Below, piece by piece: positions 8,599 through 17,772 of a DNA stretch of 64,000 bases (position 1 is the first letter of the stretch; each line of letters begins with the position of its first letter). A program made the position numbers and the translations under genes. Under the pieces are notes generated by a model. That model saw only the letters and a list, made by a program, of their open reading frames with translations, did no database searches and was not told the origin of the DNA. The DNA is taken from assembly GCF_022565915.1 (NCBI RefSeq), contig NZ_JAJOYX010000004.1:157183-221182 (forward strand). The letters are read 5' to 3'. The stretch comes from Nesterenkonia sp. LB17. GTDB lineage: Bacteria > Actinomycetota > Actinomycetes > Actinomycetales > Micrococcaceae.

Positions 8599-10121
8599 GC
8601 TTCCACACCCCGGCTTCCTCGCCTTTCGAGGGCAGGTCCATCTGGTTCCTCACCGGCTCCCAGGGCCTCTACGGGCCCGAGACCCTGGATCAGGTCGCCG
8701 AGCAGTCCCAGCAGGTCACCGCCGCCCTCGACGGCGCGGACCAGATCCCGGTGGAGATCGTGTGGAAGCCGGTGCTCACCGAGCGCGACGCGATCCGCAC
8801 CGCCGCGTTGGCGGCCAACGCCGATGAGAACTGCCTCGGGGTGATCGTGTGGATGCACACCTTCTCCCCGGCGAAGATGTGGATCGCCGGGCTCGAGGCG
8901 CTGGCCAAGCCGCTGCTGCACTTCCATACCCAGGCGAACATGGCGCTGCCCTGGGGGCAGATCGACATGGACTTCATGAACCTGAACCAGGCCGCCCACG
9001 GGGACCGCGAGTTCGGCTACATCGCGACCCGCACCGGGGTGCGTCGGAAGACCGTGGTCGGACACAGCACCGACCCCCGGGTCCAGACCGAGGTGGGCAC
9101 CTGGGCGCGCGCCGCCGCCGGGTGGAACGCGCTTCAGAACATGCGGGTGTGCCGGTTCGGGGACAACATGCGCAACGTCGCGGTCACCGAGGGGGACAAG
9201 ACCGAGGCCGAGATCCGGCTGGGCACCTCGATCAACACCTGGGCGGTCAACGACCTGGTGACACGCGTCGAGGCCGTGTCCGAAGAAGAGGTGCAGGCGC
9301 TGCTGGCCGAGTATGACGCCCACTACGACGTCGCCGCTGAACTCCAGGCCGGCGGTGAGCGTCGGGAGTCGCTGGCCTACGCGGCCCGCCAGGAGGCCGG
9401 GATGCGCTCCTTCCTCCAAGAGGGCGGGTTCTCCGCGTTCACCACCAACTTCGAAGACCTCGGCGGGCTGCGCCAGCTTCCCGGGCTGGCCGTGCAGCGG
9501 CTGATGTCGGCCGGCTACGGCTTCGGCGCGGAGGGGGACTGGAAGACCGCCCTGCTGGTCCGCGCGGCGAAGGTCATGGGGCACGGTCTGCCCGGGGGCG
9601 CCTCGCTGATGGAGGACTACACCTACGAGATGACCCCGGGGAAGGAGAAGATCCTCGGTGCGCACATGCTCGAGATCTGCCCCTCGCTGACCACGTCGAC
9701 CCCGCGGATCGAGATCCACCCGCTGGGCATCGGGGGCCGAGAGGACCCGGTGCGGATGGTCTTCGACACCGATCCAGGCGAGGGCGTCGTCGTCGCCATG
9801 TCTGATCTGCGCGAACGCTTCCGGCTCACCGCGAACCTGGTGGACCTGGTTCCCCCGGACGAGCCGCTGCCGAATCTTCCGGTGGCCCGTGCGGTGTGGG
9901 AGCCGCGTCCAGATTTCGCGACCTCTGCGACCTGCTGGCTCACCGCCGGGGCTGCGCACCACACGGTGCTCTCCACCGGCGCCGGAGTCCAGGCCTTCGA
10001 GGATCTGGCCGAGATCGCTGGGATGGAGCTGGCGATCATCGATGCGGCCACCACCGCCCGCGGGTTCGCCAAAGAGCTGCGCTTCAATGCCGCCTACCAC
10101 CGACTTGCGCAGGGACTCTAG
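8595..10121 (+). CDS. araA: L-arabinose isomerase
   Basis: Converts L-arabinose to L-ribulose with Mn2+. The 508-residue length matches the family. Metal and catalytic residues sit in recognisable blocks: [16 protein letters not shown], the [11 protein letters not shown] and [11 protein letters not shown] segments, and the C-terminal [11 protein letters not shown] histidines. The N-terminus ([17 protein letters not shown]) is textbook AraA. Its ATG overlaps the araD stop. It ends 78 bp before the sugar-binding protein gene with no terminator between, so enzymes and transporter are probably on one message. Confidence 0.97.
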   Translation: MSFHTPASSPFEGRSIWFLTGSQGLYGPETLDQVAEQSQQVTAALDGADQIPVEIVWKPVLTERDAIRTAALAANADENCLGVIVWMHTFSPAKMWIAGLEALAKPLLHFHTQANMALPWGQIDMDFMNLNQAAHGDREFGYIATRTGVRRKTVVGHSTDPRVQTEVGTWARAAAGWNALQNMRVCRFGDNMRNVAVTEGDKTEAEIRLGTSINTWAVNDLVTRVEAVSEEEVQALLAEYDAHYDVAAELQAGGERRESLAYAARQEAGMRSFLQEGGFSAFTTNFEDLGGLRQLPGLAVQRLMSAGYGFGAEGDWKTALLVRAAKVMGHGLPGGASLMEDYTYEMTPGKEKILGAHMLEICPSLTTSTPRIEIHPLGIGGREDPVRMVFDTDPGEGVVVAMSDLRERFRLTANLVDLVPPDEPLPNLPVARAVWEPRPDFATSATCWLTAGAAHHTVLSTGAGVQAFEDLAEIAGMELAIIDAATTARGFAKELRFNAAYHRLAQGL

Positions 10122-10199
10122 CCCCGCGCGCACATGACCCACTCATTCGCACCACGTGTCTACCGCAGGGGCAGGCACGAAACCCAGGAGGAAAAAATC

Positions 10200-11360
10200 A
10201 TGCAGAACCGATCAATGAAGATGCTGGGCGTCTCGGCCGCCCTGGTTTTGGGTCTCACCGCATGTGCGGGAGGCGGCGCTGGCAGTGAAGGCGGAGACGA
10301 CACCGGCGGCGGAGACGCCGCACCCGAGGACATGACAGTCGGCGTGTCGATGCCGACGCAGACCTATGAGCGCTGGCTCAACGACGGCGCGGCCGTGGAG
10401 GACGGCCTGGAAGAGCTCGGCTACAACGCGGACCTGCAGTACGCCGACGACGACATCCCCACCCAGCAGCAGCAGATCGACCAGATGATCACCCAGGACA
10501 TGGACGCGCTGATCATCGCCTCCATCGACGGCTCGGCGCTGACCAGCCAGCTCGACGCCGCCGATGCCGCGGGGATCCCGGTGATCTCCTACGACCGACT
10601 GCTCACCAACAGCGAGAACGTCGACTTCTACGTCACCTTCGACAACTTCGCCGTGGGCCAGGAGCAGGCCAATGCGCTGCTCTACGGCCTCGGAATCCTG
10701 GATGAGGACTTCGAGCCCGCCGAGGACGCCCCGGAGGAGACGCTGAACGTTGAGCTCTTCGCCGGCTCCCTCGATGACAACAACGCGCGGTTCTTCTGGG
10801 ACGGCGCGATGGACGTGCTCGAGCCCTATATCGAGGATGAGACCATCGCTGTTCCCTCGGGTCAGACCACGATCGACCAGGCGGCCACCCAGCGCTGGGA
10901 GCAGGAGACCGCCCAGGAGCGCATGGAGAACCTGCTCACGAGCACCTACCGCGGTGAGGAGGAGCTGCACGGCGTGCTCTCCCCGGCGGATCCGCTCTCC
11001 CGCGGCATCATCAACGCCCTGCGCAGCGACGGGCTGGGAGACACCATCGAAGACGGTCTGCCGATCGTGACCGGTCAGGACGCCGAGATCGCCACGGTCT
11101 CGCTGATCGCCGAAGGCGTGCAGCACTCCACCATCTTCAAGGACACCCGCCTGCTCGCCGAGCAGGCCGTCAACGCGGCGGACACCTTCCTCAACGGGGA
11201 AGAGCCCGAGGCCAATGACACCGAGAGCTACGACAACGGCTCCGCCGTCATCCCCTCCTACCTGCTGCCGGTGGAGATGATCCTGCAGGAGAACTACGAG
11301 GAGATCCTCGTGGACTCCGAGTACTACACCGAGGAGCAGGTCGAGTCCGGCCAGCAGTGA
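10200..11360 (+). CDS. chvE: sugar-binding lipoprotein (ChvE/multiple monosaccharide type)
   Basis: Extracellular solute-binding component of an ABC sugar importer, 386 residues. ATG 10200 follows CAGGAGGAAAA, so the longer frame from 10134 is rejected. The signal peptide ends in the lipobox LTAC, followed by a Gly/Ser/Asp tether. The periplasmic-binding domain contains VGVSMPTQTYERWLNDG, the QQQQIDQMITQDMDALIIAS region and PVISYDRLL, as in ChvE/XylF-like proteins. The associated ATPase and permease are GguA/GguB-like. The arabinose enzymes upstream make L-arabinose (or a related pentose) the likely ligand, but ChvE-type proteins also bind galactose and glucose. Confidence 0.9.
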   Translation: MQNRSMKMLGVSAALVLGLTACAGGGAGSEGGDDTGGGDAAPEDMTVGVSMPTQTYERWLNDGAAVEDGLEELGYNADLQYADDDIPTQQQQIDQMITQDMDALIIASIDGSALTSQLDAADAAGIPVISYDRLLTNSENVDFYVTFDNFAVGQEQANALLYGLGILDEDFEPAEDAPEETLNVELFAGSLDDNNARFFWDGAMDVLEPYIEDETIAVPSGQTTIDQAATQRWEQETAQERMENLLTSTYRGEEELHGVLSPADPLSRGIINALRSDGLGDTIEDGLPIVTGQDAEIATVSLIAEGVQHSTIFKDTRLLAEQAVNAADTFLNGEEPEANDTESYDNGSAVIPSYLLPVEMILQENYEEILVDSEYYTEEQVESGQQ

Positions 11361-11420
11361 CCCTGATGTGGCGCTGAGCCCGATCTACCACTGAGCTGAG
11401 CACCGCTCAGCAGTCTCACC

Positions 11421-11454
11421 GGTCGGGTCCGGGGTGGAAGCCCCGGGCCCGACC
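11421..11454 (+). terminator. intercistronic stem-loop after binding-protein gene
   Basis: GGTCGGGTCCGGGG (11421-11434) pairs with CCCCGGGCCCGACC (11441-11454) over 14 positions with one G-U pair and a 6-nt loop. No T-run follows and the ATPase gene starts 27 nt later. Such hairpins commonly protect the abundant binding-protein message or cause partial termination, so that binding protein exceeds membrane components. Structure is seen; the function is inferred. Confidence 0.6.
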
Positions 11455-11480
11455 TTCTGCAGAGGTCCTAAGGAGGGCCC

Positions 11481-13022
11481 ATGAACGAGAACATCCTCGA
11501 GATGCGCTCCATCACCAAGACGTTCCCAGGGGTGGTGGCGCTGGACGACGTGAACCTTCAGGTGCGTCGGGGGGAGATCCACGCGGTCTGTGGCGAGAAC
11601 GGCGCAGGAAAGTCCACCCTGATGAAGGTGCTCTCCGGGGTCCACCCGGCGGGGACCTACGAGGGCGAGATCCACTTCGAGTCCAAACAGGTGAGCTTCT
11701 CCTCGCTCAACGAGTCCGAGGCTCTCGGCATCGTCATCATCCACCAGGAGCTCGCGCTGGTGCCGCATCTCTCCGTGGCGGAGAACATCTTCCTGGGCAA
11801 CGAGAAGAGCCGCGCAGGAATCATCAACTGGCACGAGGTCAATCTGGAGGCTGCGGCCCTGCTGGACAAGGTCGGTCTGCGTGAGAACCCGGTCACCCCT
11901 GTGGGCCACCTCGGCGTGGGCAAGCAGCAGCTGGTGGAGATCGCCAAGGCACTGAGCAAGAACGTCAAGCTGCTGATCCTCGACGAGCCCACGGCGGCAT
12001 TGAACGACGATGACTCCGCCCACCTGCTCGGTCTCATCCGAGATCTGCGGGAGGAAGGTGTCACCTGCATCATCATCTCGCACAAGCTCGGCGAGATCGC
12101 GGCGGTGGCCGACTCCACCACCGTGATCCGTGATGGCAGCACCGTGGAGACCATCGACATGGCCGAAGCCACTCGCAACGGTGAGGATCTCACTCGCCGG
12201 ATCATCCGCGGCATGGTCGGCCGGGACATGGAGAACATGTACCCGGGGCGCGATGTGACGCTGGGCGAGGAGGTCTTTCGAGTGGAGGACTGGCACGTCA
12301 GCCACCCGACGCAGCGGGAACGCAAGGTCGTCGACGGTGCCTCGCTGAACGTCCGCGCCGGGGAGGTCGTCGGCATCGCCGGCCTCATGGGCGCCGGCCG
12401 CACCGAGCTGGCGATGAGCGTCTTCGGGAAGTCCTACGGGCGCGACATCAGCGGCACCGTCTATATGCACAAGAAGCCGGTCAAGGTGGACAGCGTCGCG
12501 GACGCGATCAAGGCGGGCATCGCCTACGTCAGCGAGGATCGCAAGCGCTACGGGCTCAACCTGATCGATGACATTCGCCGCAATATCACCGCGGCGGCGC
12601 TGAAGCGGGTCGCCCCGCGAGGGTGGATCAACGACAACGAGGAGATCGCGGTCGCCGAGCGCTACCGCACCTCGATGAACATCAAGGCACCGACGGTCAT
12701 GTCGGTCATCGGCAAGCTCTCCGGAGGCAACCAGCAGAAGGTGGTGCTGAGCAAGTGGCTCTACACCGAGCCCGAGCTGCTGATCCTGGACGAGCCGACC
12801 CGAGGCATCGACGTCGGCGCGAAGTACGAGATCTATTCGATCATCAACAAACTGGCTGCCTCGGGGAAGGCGATCATCGTCATCTCCTCAGAGCTGCCCG
12901 AGGTGCTGGGCATGTGTGACCGCGTCTACACGCTGTCCGCAGGCCGCATCACCGGGCAGCTTCCCGTGGAAGACGCCACCCAGGAGCGCCTCATGGAGCT
13001 CATGACTATGGAGAGGGACTGA
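11481..13022 (+). CDS. gguA: sugar ABC transporter ATPase (MmsA/GguA type)
   Basis: Cytoplasmic ATPase of the monosaccharide importer, 513 residues, with two fused ABC domains as in all sugar CUT2 systems. Domain 1: Walker [10 protein letters not shown], signature-like [15 protein letters not shown] and Walker [12 protein letters not shown]. Domain 2: a degenerate Walker A ([10 protein letters not shown]), signature [15 protein letters not shown] and [12 protein letters not shown], so only the first site is fully canonical, as usual for CUT2 ATPases. TAAGGAGGG precedes ATG 11481. The next gene, the permease, begins 3 bp after the stop. Confidence 0.96.
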   Translation: MNENILEMRSITKTFPGVVALDDVNLQVRRGEIHAVCGENGAGKSTLMKVLSGVHPAGTYEGEIHFESKQVSFSSLNESEALGIVIIHQELALVPHLSVAENIFLGNEKSRAGIINWHEVNLEAAALLDKVGLRENPVTPVGHLGVGKQQLVEIAKALSKNVKLLILDEPTAALNDDDSAHLLGLIRDLREEGVTCIIISHKLGEIAAVADSTTVIRDGSTVETIDMAEATRNGEDLTRRIIRGMVGRDMENMYPGRDVTLGEEVFRVEDWHVSHPTQRERKVVDGASLNVRAGEVVGIAGLMGAGRTELAMSVFGKSYGRDISGTVYMHKKPVKVDSVADAIKAGIAYVSEDRKRYGLNLIDDIRRNITAAALKRVAPRGWINDNEEIAVAERYRTSMNIKAPTVMSVIGKLSGGNQQKVVLSKWLYTEPELLILDEPTRGIDVGAKYEIYSIINKLAASGKAIIVISSELPEVLGMCDRVYTLSAGRITGQLPVEDATQERLMELMTMERD

Positions 13023-13025
13023 GGC

Positions 13026-14207
13026 ATGACCGGTACATCTAATCTCATCGAGCTCATGACGCGGAATCTGCGTCAGAGCGGCATCTACATCGCCTTCGTG
13101 TTCATCGTCCTGCTCTTCACGGTGCTCACCGGTGGCACGCTGCTGAGCCCTGGGAACATCACGAACCTTGTGCTGCAGTACTCGTACATCCTGATCCTGG
13201 CGATCGGCATGGTGATGATCATCGTCGCCGGTCACATCGACCTCTCCGTAGGTTCGGTGGTGGCGCTCACCGGGGCGGTGGCCGCCGTCGTCGTGATCCG
13301 TGAGGGAATGCCCTGGTGGGTCGGCATCATCGCCGCACTCATCACCGGTGTCCTGGTGGGCATCTGGCAGGGCTTCTGGGTGGCGATCGTGGGGATCCCG
13401 GCGTTCATCGTGACCCTGGCCGGCATGCTGATCTTCCGCGGGCTCGCCATGCAGGTGCTGGACAACGTCTCGCTCTCCCCGTTCCCCAACGAGTACCGGC
13501 AGATCTCCGGCGGCTTCCTCAACGGCCTGCTCGGTGGTCCCGGCTATGACGTGTTCACCCTGCTGATCTTCGCGCTGGCAGCAGTCGGCTTCGGTGTCCA
13601 GCAGTGGCGGGTGCGGATGCGCAAGCTCGAGTACAAGCAGCCTGTGGAGGCGCTGTGGCTCTTCGCCGTGAAGGTGCTCCTGGTGACTGCTGTGATCATG
13701 GCCTTCGGCTGGCAGCTGGCCAATGCGCGCGGCATGCCGATCGTGCTGATCCTGCTCGCCGCACTGGTGCTGATCTACGGATTCGTCACCCAGCGCACCG
13801 TCTTCGGGCGCCACATCTACGCCATGGGCGGCAACCTCGAGGCCGCCAAGCTCTCCGGCGTGAAGACCAAGCGGGTGAACTTCATGCTCTTCGTCAACAT
13901 GGGCGTGCTGGCGGCCATCGCCGGCATCGTCTACTCGGCGCGGTCCAACTCGGCGCAGCCGGCGGCTGGCAACATGTTCGAGCTCGACGCGATCGCTGCG
14001 GCGTTCATCGGCGGCGCGGCGGTCACCGGCGGCGTCGGCAAGGTCCAGGGCGCCATCATCGGCGGCCTGATCATGGCCGTGATGTCCAACGGCATGCAGA
14101 TCCTGGGGATCGACCAGTCCACCCAGAACGTCGTCCGCGGCGTGGTGCTGGTGCTGGCCGTGGCCTTCGATGTCTGGAGCAAGAAGCGGTCATCTGTGAG
14201 CAACTGA
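13026..14207 (+). CDS. gguB: sugar ABC transporter permease (GguB type)
   Basis: Membrane subunit of the CUT2 monosaccharide importer, 393 residues with about ten hydrophobic segments. The family motifs IIVAGHIDLSVGSVVALTGA (near residue 65) and AIAAAFIGGAAVTGGVGKVQG (near the C-terminus) are clear. It is longer than RbsC-like permeases because of a cytoplasmic insert (RVRMRKLEYKQPVEALWL, about residues 195-212), as in GguB/MmsB. It forms one transport unit with the preceding ATPase and lipoprotein. Confidence 0.95.
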   Translation: MTGTSNLIELMTRNLRQSGIYIAFVFIVLLFTVLTGGTLLSPGNITNLVLQYSYILILAIGMVMIIVAGHIDLSVGSVVALTGAVAAVVVIREGMPWWVGIIAALITGVLVGIWQGFWVAIVGIPAFIVTLAGMLIFRGLAMQVLDNVSLSPFPNEYRQISGGFLNGLLGGPGYDVFTLLIFALAAVGFGVQQWRVRMRKLEYKQPVEALWLFAVKVLLVTAVIMAFGWQLANARGMPIVLILLAALVLIYGFVTQRTVFGRHIYAMGGNLEAAKLSGVKTKRVNFMLFVNMGVLAAIAGIVYSARSNSAQPAAGNMFELDAIAAAFIGGAAVTGGVGKVQGAIIGGLIMAVMSNGMQILGIDQSTQNVVRGVVLVLAVAFDVWSKKRSSVSN

Positions 14208-14237
14208 CGCCGCTCGGAGGTAGACCCGGTGAGGCCA

Positions 14238-14380
14238 TCGAGTGTGGGGGGGGGGGGGGGGGGGGGGGCGGGGCGGGGGGGGGGGGGCCCCCGCGCACCC
14301 AACGGCGCGGCAGGGGGGGGGGGGACGAGGGCCGGTTCCCCGGCGGTGCTGGCGGCCCCCCCCCCCCCCCCCACACTCGA
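14238..14380. other. poly-G / poly-C tract in inverted repeat, probable assembly artefact
   Basis: Runs of G (23 nt at 14246-14268, then 4 and 13 with single C interruptions, and 12 at 14313-14324) and a run of 17 C (14356-14372). They are bracketed by TCGAGTGT at 14238-14245 and its reverse complement ACACTCGA at 14373-14380. Nothing like this occurs elsewhere in the window. The symmetry suggests a terminator-like hairpin after the permease gene where sequencing failed and poly-G was assembled. The bases between the arms should not be trusted. Confidence 0.7.
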
Positions 14381-14437
14381 CGGCGACTGGGCGAGGTTCC
14401 TCACTGTGACGCCGCCTGCTTCTGGAAGTATGAGGGA

Positions 14438-16663
14438 ATGAACATCGATTCCGCACGGCACACATCGGTAGTAGTCAGCGGTTGGGCCCCGGTGGACGAG
14501 CGGCGACTCTTCCTCGGCGAGGGTGCGCGCTTCCTGGAGACCGGCATCAGCCCGGTCCCGCAGCAGGAGCAGCCGGGCACCGCCCAGCACCCCTTCGTGC
14601 TTGTCGACATCATGGACGGCTGCCTGTACTCCACCTCGGCCGAACCCGGCGCCGGACTGACCCTGCAGGGGCGTGTCCAGGAGCCGCTCGGCGCGGTGGC
14701 CCCGGTGCGTCAGCACAGCTGCGCCCCCGACGGCCGCTGGGTCGCCGCGCTCGGCAAGGGCCTGGCCCTGCTGGACCGCTCAGCCACCGGTGAGCTGGAG
14801 GTCGTCGAAACGCTGGGTGAACCTGCCGCGGACCGGTCCTCGGTGCCGCTGCGGATGAACGACGCCGTCGCCGACCCGCACGGCCGCTTCTGGGCCGGCG
14901 CCATGGCCTATGACGGCGAGGCCGGGCAGGGCTTCCTGCTGCGCCTGGACCCCGATGGGTCCATCCACATCGTGCTCGAGGACCTGGCCATCCCCAACGG
15001 ACCGGCCTTCAGCGCCGACGGCAAGACCATGTACCTCTCCGACACCCCCACCGGGTGGATCCGCCGCTACCGGGTGGACATCTCCACCGGTGAGCTCGAC
15101 GCCGGCGAGGACTTCATCCACATCAGCGAGGGCGGCCCCGACGGGATGACCGTCGACGCCGAGGACTGCCTCTGGTCCGCCGTCTGGGGCGCCTCCGCCC
15201 TGCACCGCTACTCCGCGGAGGGGGAGCTGCTCGAACGGATCCCGGTCCCGGTGCGGCAGCCCACCAGCATCGCGCTCAGCGCGGCACCGCCGTACCGGGT
15301 GATGGTCACCTCCGCCACCGAAGGCCTGGAAAAACCCGCCGACCACGACGGCCGAGTGATCACCGCCGAGGTCAGCGTGGCAGGCCGCCCCGCAGTCAGC
15401 CATCTGCGCAGCTCCGCGCAGGAACCCCAGGTCAACTGGGCCGGGAACCTGACGTACTCCGCGGCCCGGTTGGAACGTCCACGCTCCCTGGAGGAGCTTG
15501 CCCCTCTGGTCGCTGAGTCCGCACAGGTCAAGGCCTTGGGCAGCCGGCACAGCTTCAGCTCCGTGGCAGACACCACCGGCACCCTGATCGAGCTCACTGC
15601 CATGCCGCGGATCTTCACCCTGGACGCGCAGGCGCGCACCGTCACCTTCGACGCGGCCACCCGCTACGGAGACCTCGCCGCCGCGCTGCAGGCCGAGGGA
15701 TGGGCACTGCCGAACATGGCCTCGCTGCCGCACATCACCGTGGCAGGTTCGGTGGCCACCGGCACGCACGGTTCCGGTGACCGCAACCCCCCGCTGGCCT
15801 CCTCGGTGCGCAGCCTGGACCTGGTCCTCGCCGACGGCAGCGTGCACACCTTCAGCCGCGGCGACGCAGACTTCGACGGCGCGGTGGTCAGCCTCGGTGC
15901 CCTGGGCGTGGTCACCACGCTGACCCTCGACGTCGTCCCCAGCTTTGAGGTGCGCCAGGACATCTATGACGGGGTCAGCTGGGAGGGCGTGCTGGAGAAC
16001 TTCGAGGAGCTGACCAAGGCGGCCTACAGCGTGAGCCTGTTCACCCGCTGGGCCGGGGAGGACTTCGGACTGGTCTGGATGAAGTCCACCGAAGAGCCTC
16101 CGGCGGAGGTGCTCGGCGTCGCCGCCCGGCGCGAGGACATCGGGCTGGCCGGAGGCCCCCCGGAGTTCGCCACCGAGCAGGGTGGGCGGTGGGGCAGCTG
16201 GGACCAGCGCCTCCCGCACTTCCGGCTGGACTTCACCCCCAGCAACGGCGATGAGCTGCAGAGCGAGTACCTGCTTCCACGCGAGCACGCCGTGGAGGGG
16301 CTGCGCAGGATGCGCGCCCTCGCCGCGGAGATCGAGCCGCTGCTGCTGATCAGCGAGATCCGCACGATGACAGCCGATGAGCAGTGGATGAGCGGCGCCT
16401 CAGGCCGGGAGACCGTCGGGTTCCACTTCACCTGGCTCCAGCGTGAAGCGGAGGTGGCCGCGCTGCTGCCACGCCTGGAGGAGCAGCTGCTGCCGCTCGG
16501 AGCCCGGCCGCACTGGGGCAAACGCTTCGCCACCACCGACATCGCCAGCTTCTACCCGCGGGTCGGGGACTTCACGCGCCTGGCTGAGAGGCTCGACCCG
16601 CAGGGCACGTTCCGCAATGCGTTCCTGAACGAGCTGCTCTTCGGCTCGGAGCCGCGCAGCTAG
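14438..16663 (+). CDS. fused SMP-30-type lactonase / FAD-dependent alditol oxidase
   Basis: A 741-residue protein that joins two enzymes normally made separately. Residues about 15-320 are a complete SMP-30/gluconolactonase six-blade propeller: LGEGARF, MNDAVADPHGRFWAGAM, IPNGPAFSADGKTMYLSDTP and GGPDGMTVDAEDCLW carry the expected Glu, Asn, Asn and Asp metal ligands. Residues about 333-741 resemble alditol/xylitol oxidases (AldO). They start at NWAGNLTY, with GSRHSF (His371 equivalent to the covalent FAD-linking His of AldO), LPNMASLPHITVAGSVATG and the C-terminal ARPHWGKRF. The link between domains is only about 12 residues. ATG 14438 is the first Met compatible with the propeller start; its ribosome-binding site is weak. 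Position after the arabinose importer suggests oxidation of a pentose or polyol to a lactone and its hydrolysis, which is inference. Confidence 0.85.
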   Translation: MNIDSARHTSVVVSGWAPVDERRLFLGEGARFLETGISPVPQQEQPGTAQHPFVLVDIMDGCLYSTSAEPGAGLTLQGRVQEPLGAVAPVRQHSCAPDGRWVAALGKGLALLDRSATGELEVVETLGEPAADRSSVPLRMNDAVADPHGRFWAGAMAYDGEAGQGFLLRLDPDGSIHIVLEDLAIPNGPAFSADGKTMYLSDTPTGWIRRYRVDISTGELDAGEDFIHISEGGPDGMTVDAEDCLWSAVWGASALHRYSAEGELLERIPVPVRQPTSIALSAAPPYRVMVTSATEGLEKPADHDGRVITAEVSVAGRPAVSHLRSSAQEPQVNWAGNLTYSAARLERPRSLEELAPLVAESAQVKALGSRHSFSSVADTTGTLIELTAMPRIFTLDAQARTVTFDAATRYGDLAAALQAEGWALPNMASLPHITVAGSVATGTHGSGDRNPPLASSVRSLDLVLADGSVHTFSRGDADFDGAVVSLGALGVVTTLTLDVVPSFEVRQDIYDGVSWEGVLENFEELTKAAYSVSLFTRWAGEDFGLVWMKSTEEPPAEVLGVAARREDIGLAGGPPEFATEQGGRWGSWDQRLPHFRLDFTPSNGDELQSEYLLPREHAVEGLRRMRALAAEIEPLLLISEIRTMTADEQWMSGASGRETVGFHFTWLQREAEVAALLPRLEEQLLPLGARPHWGKRFATTDIASFYPRVGDFTRLAERLDPQGTFRNAFLNELLFGSEPRS

Positions 16664-16727
16664 GACATCACCGACCGCAGGGCACCAGCCAACCAGGGCG
16701 TCGCCGACGCCGGAGAGTGAGACGCAC

Positions 16728-17231
16728 ATGTGGTTCGATACGTGGTCAGACCTGGGCCGGGTGCTGCTGATCGGCATGGCCGCCTACGCGGTGCTGATCC
16801 TGGTGATCCGCCTGTCGGGGAAGCGGACGCTGAGCCAGCTCAATGCCTTCGACTTCATCGTCACGGTGGCTCTCGGCTCCGTGCTGGCGACCATCCTGCT
16901 CAGCAGCGACGTCTCCTGGTCCGAAGGTGCGCTGGCGCTGGTTCTGCTCGCGAGTCTGCAGTTCGTCCTTGCCTGGATCTCTGCCCGAGCCCCGAAGTTC
17001 CGGACGCTCATCACGGCCCGTCCCGCCGTGGTGTTCCACGAGGGGCAGATGCAGCAGGAACAGCTGCGCCGGAACCGGCTCTCGGCCTCGGAGGTGCACC
17101 AGGCCATTCGCAGCAGCGGCTCGGGAGACCTGAGCAGCATCGCCGCCGTCGTGCTCGAGACCAACGGCACGCTCAGTGTGATCTCGACGCAGAACATCGG
17201 TGACAGCTCAGCCCTGAGCGACCTCGACTGA
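16728..17231 (+). CDS. DUF421 (YetF-like) membrane protein
   Basis: A 167-residue protein with three N-terminal transmembrane segments and a small cytoplasmic C-terminal domain, the DUF421/YetF plan. Family features are the RLSGKRTLSQLNAFDFIVTVALGS block after the first helix and the RPAVVFHEGQMQQEQLRRNRLS segment of the soluble part. ATG 16728 gives a normal length. The biochemical role of DUF421 proteins is not settled. It is a stand-alone gene between the lactonase/oxidase fusion and a hairpin. Confidence 0.9.
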   Translation: MWFDTWSDLGRVLLIGMAAYAVLILVIRLSGKRTLSQLNAFDFIVTVALGSVLATILLSSDVSWSEGALALVLLASLQFVLAWISARAPKFRTLITARPAVVFHEGQMQQEQLRRNRLSASEVHQAIRSSGSGDLSSIAAVVLETNGTLSVISTQNIGDSSALSDLD

Positions 17232-17260
17232 GCACCCTCGCCTGAGCGACCTTGACTGAG
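17221..17260 (+). repeat. tandem repeat around the DUF421 stop codon
   Basis: The end of the gene is followed by degenerate copies of GACCTYGACTGAGCACCC separated by a similar CGCCTGAGC unit. TGA occurs at 17229, 17243 and 17257; offsets of 14 and 28 nt place a stop in each of the three frames. Confidence 0.5.
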
Positions 17261-17270
17261 CACCCGCGCG

Positions 17271-17318
17271 GAACCTCCGGGTCGAAGCACCCGGGCCGAG
17301 CCGGGCCCCCGGAGGTTC
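17271..17318 (+). terminator. hairpin downstream of DUF421 gene
   Basis: GAACCTCCGGG (17271-17281) and CCCGGAGGTTC (17308-17318) form a perfect 11-bp stem around a GC-rich inner segment (CCCGGGCC / GAGCCGGGC). No T-run follows. Probable end of the DUF421 transcript. Confidence 0.55.
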
Positions 17319-17419
17319 AAATGGCATTCGTTGCGCGGTGACGCAGAGCGCGCCTGAAGACGGAGGGATCACATGCAGTCGCCGCCGAGGAGCCCGGTTG
17401 ACCGAGTCGACCGAAGTTC

Positions 17420-17625
17420 ACCAGCCCAGCTCGCGGCCTGCCGGCCGCCCCGATCGAGGTCCACAGCACCGAAGGCTCGATCGCGGTCCCACGCTCGGCC
17501 GCGCCCTGGGTCTGCATGTGCTCGAAGTGATGGCCGGGGTGTTCACCGCCGCCGAGACCGAAGCACCGGTGAGCATCGCCTCCCGGGCGGATCGCCCGAG
17601 TGCGGTCCCGCTGGATCCTCGATGA
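17420..17625 (+). pseudogene. Gfo/Idh/MocA oxidoreductase remnant
   Basis: Two frames carry adjoining pieces of the C-terminal part of a Gfo/Idh/MocA dehydrogenase. Around 17440-17495 one frame reads PIEVHSTEGSIAVP, the typical beta-sheet edge of these enzymes. From about 17505 another frame reads ALGLHVLEVMAGVFTAAE followed by APVSIASRADRPSAVPL, the usual C-terminus. The roughly 60-70 residues that should lie between are missing, and so is the whole Rossmann domain. A frameshift plus large deletions have killed the gene. The rest of 17319-17772 shows no intact gene. Confidence 0.65.
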
Positions 17626-17648
17626 GCGGGTGTCGTACTGAGGGGGGT

Positions 17649-17668
17649 CACCTGTAGATGACCAGGTG
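17649..17668. promoter_or_regulatory. inverted repeat upstream of alpha-hydroxyacid dehydrogenase
   Basis: CACCTG (17649-17654) and CAGGTG (17663-17668) are separated by 8 nt, about 105 bp before the dehydrogenase start. It could be an operator for a regulator outside the window, but it is short and may be chance. Confidence 0.25.
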
Positions 17669-17772
17669 GTGGGCTTCTGGCCGGTTCGGTGGCATCGTGA
17701 GAGCCAAGTACGACATCAGATGCGCGTCATCACGTACCGCCCACAGTCCTGAGACCGGCCTAGGAGCATTCA

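Noticed and set aside
14246..14372. G-runs as a functional G-quadruplex regulatory element
   Set aside because: Run length, lack of similar tracts elsewhere and the flanking inverted arms fit a base-calling/assembly fault better; kept as a data-quality finding.
13604..14437. Open frame upstream of and joined to the lactonase/oxidase fusion
   Set aside because: It is an out-of-frame reading of the permease gene plus the poly-G block; domain homology begins only after ATG 14438.
17338..17657. Two overlapping ORFs of about 95 codons as real small genes
   Set aside because: Their parts match pieces of a Gfo/Idh/MocA enzyme in different frames, so they are remnants of one gene.
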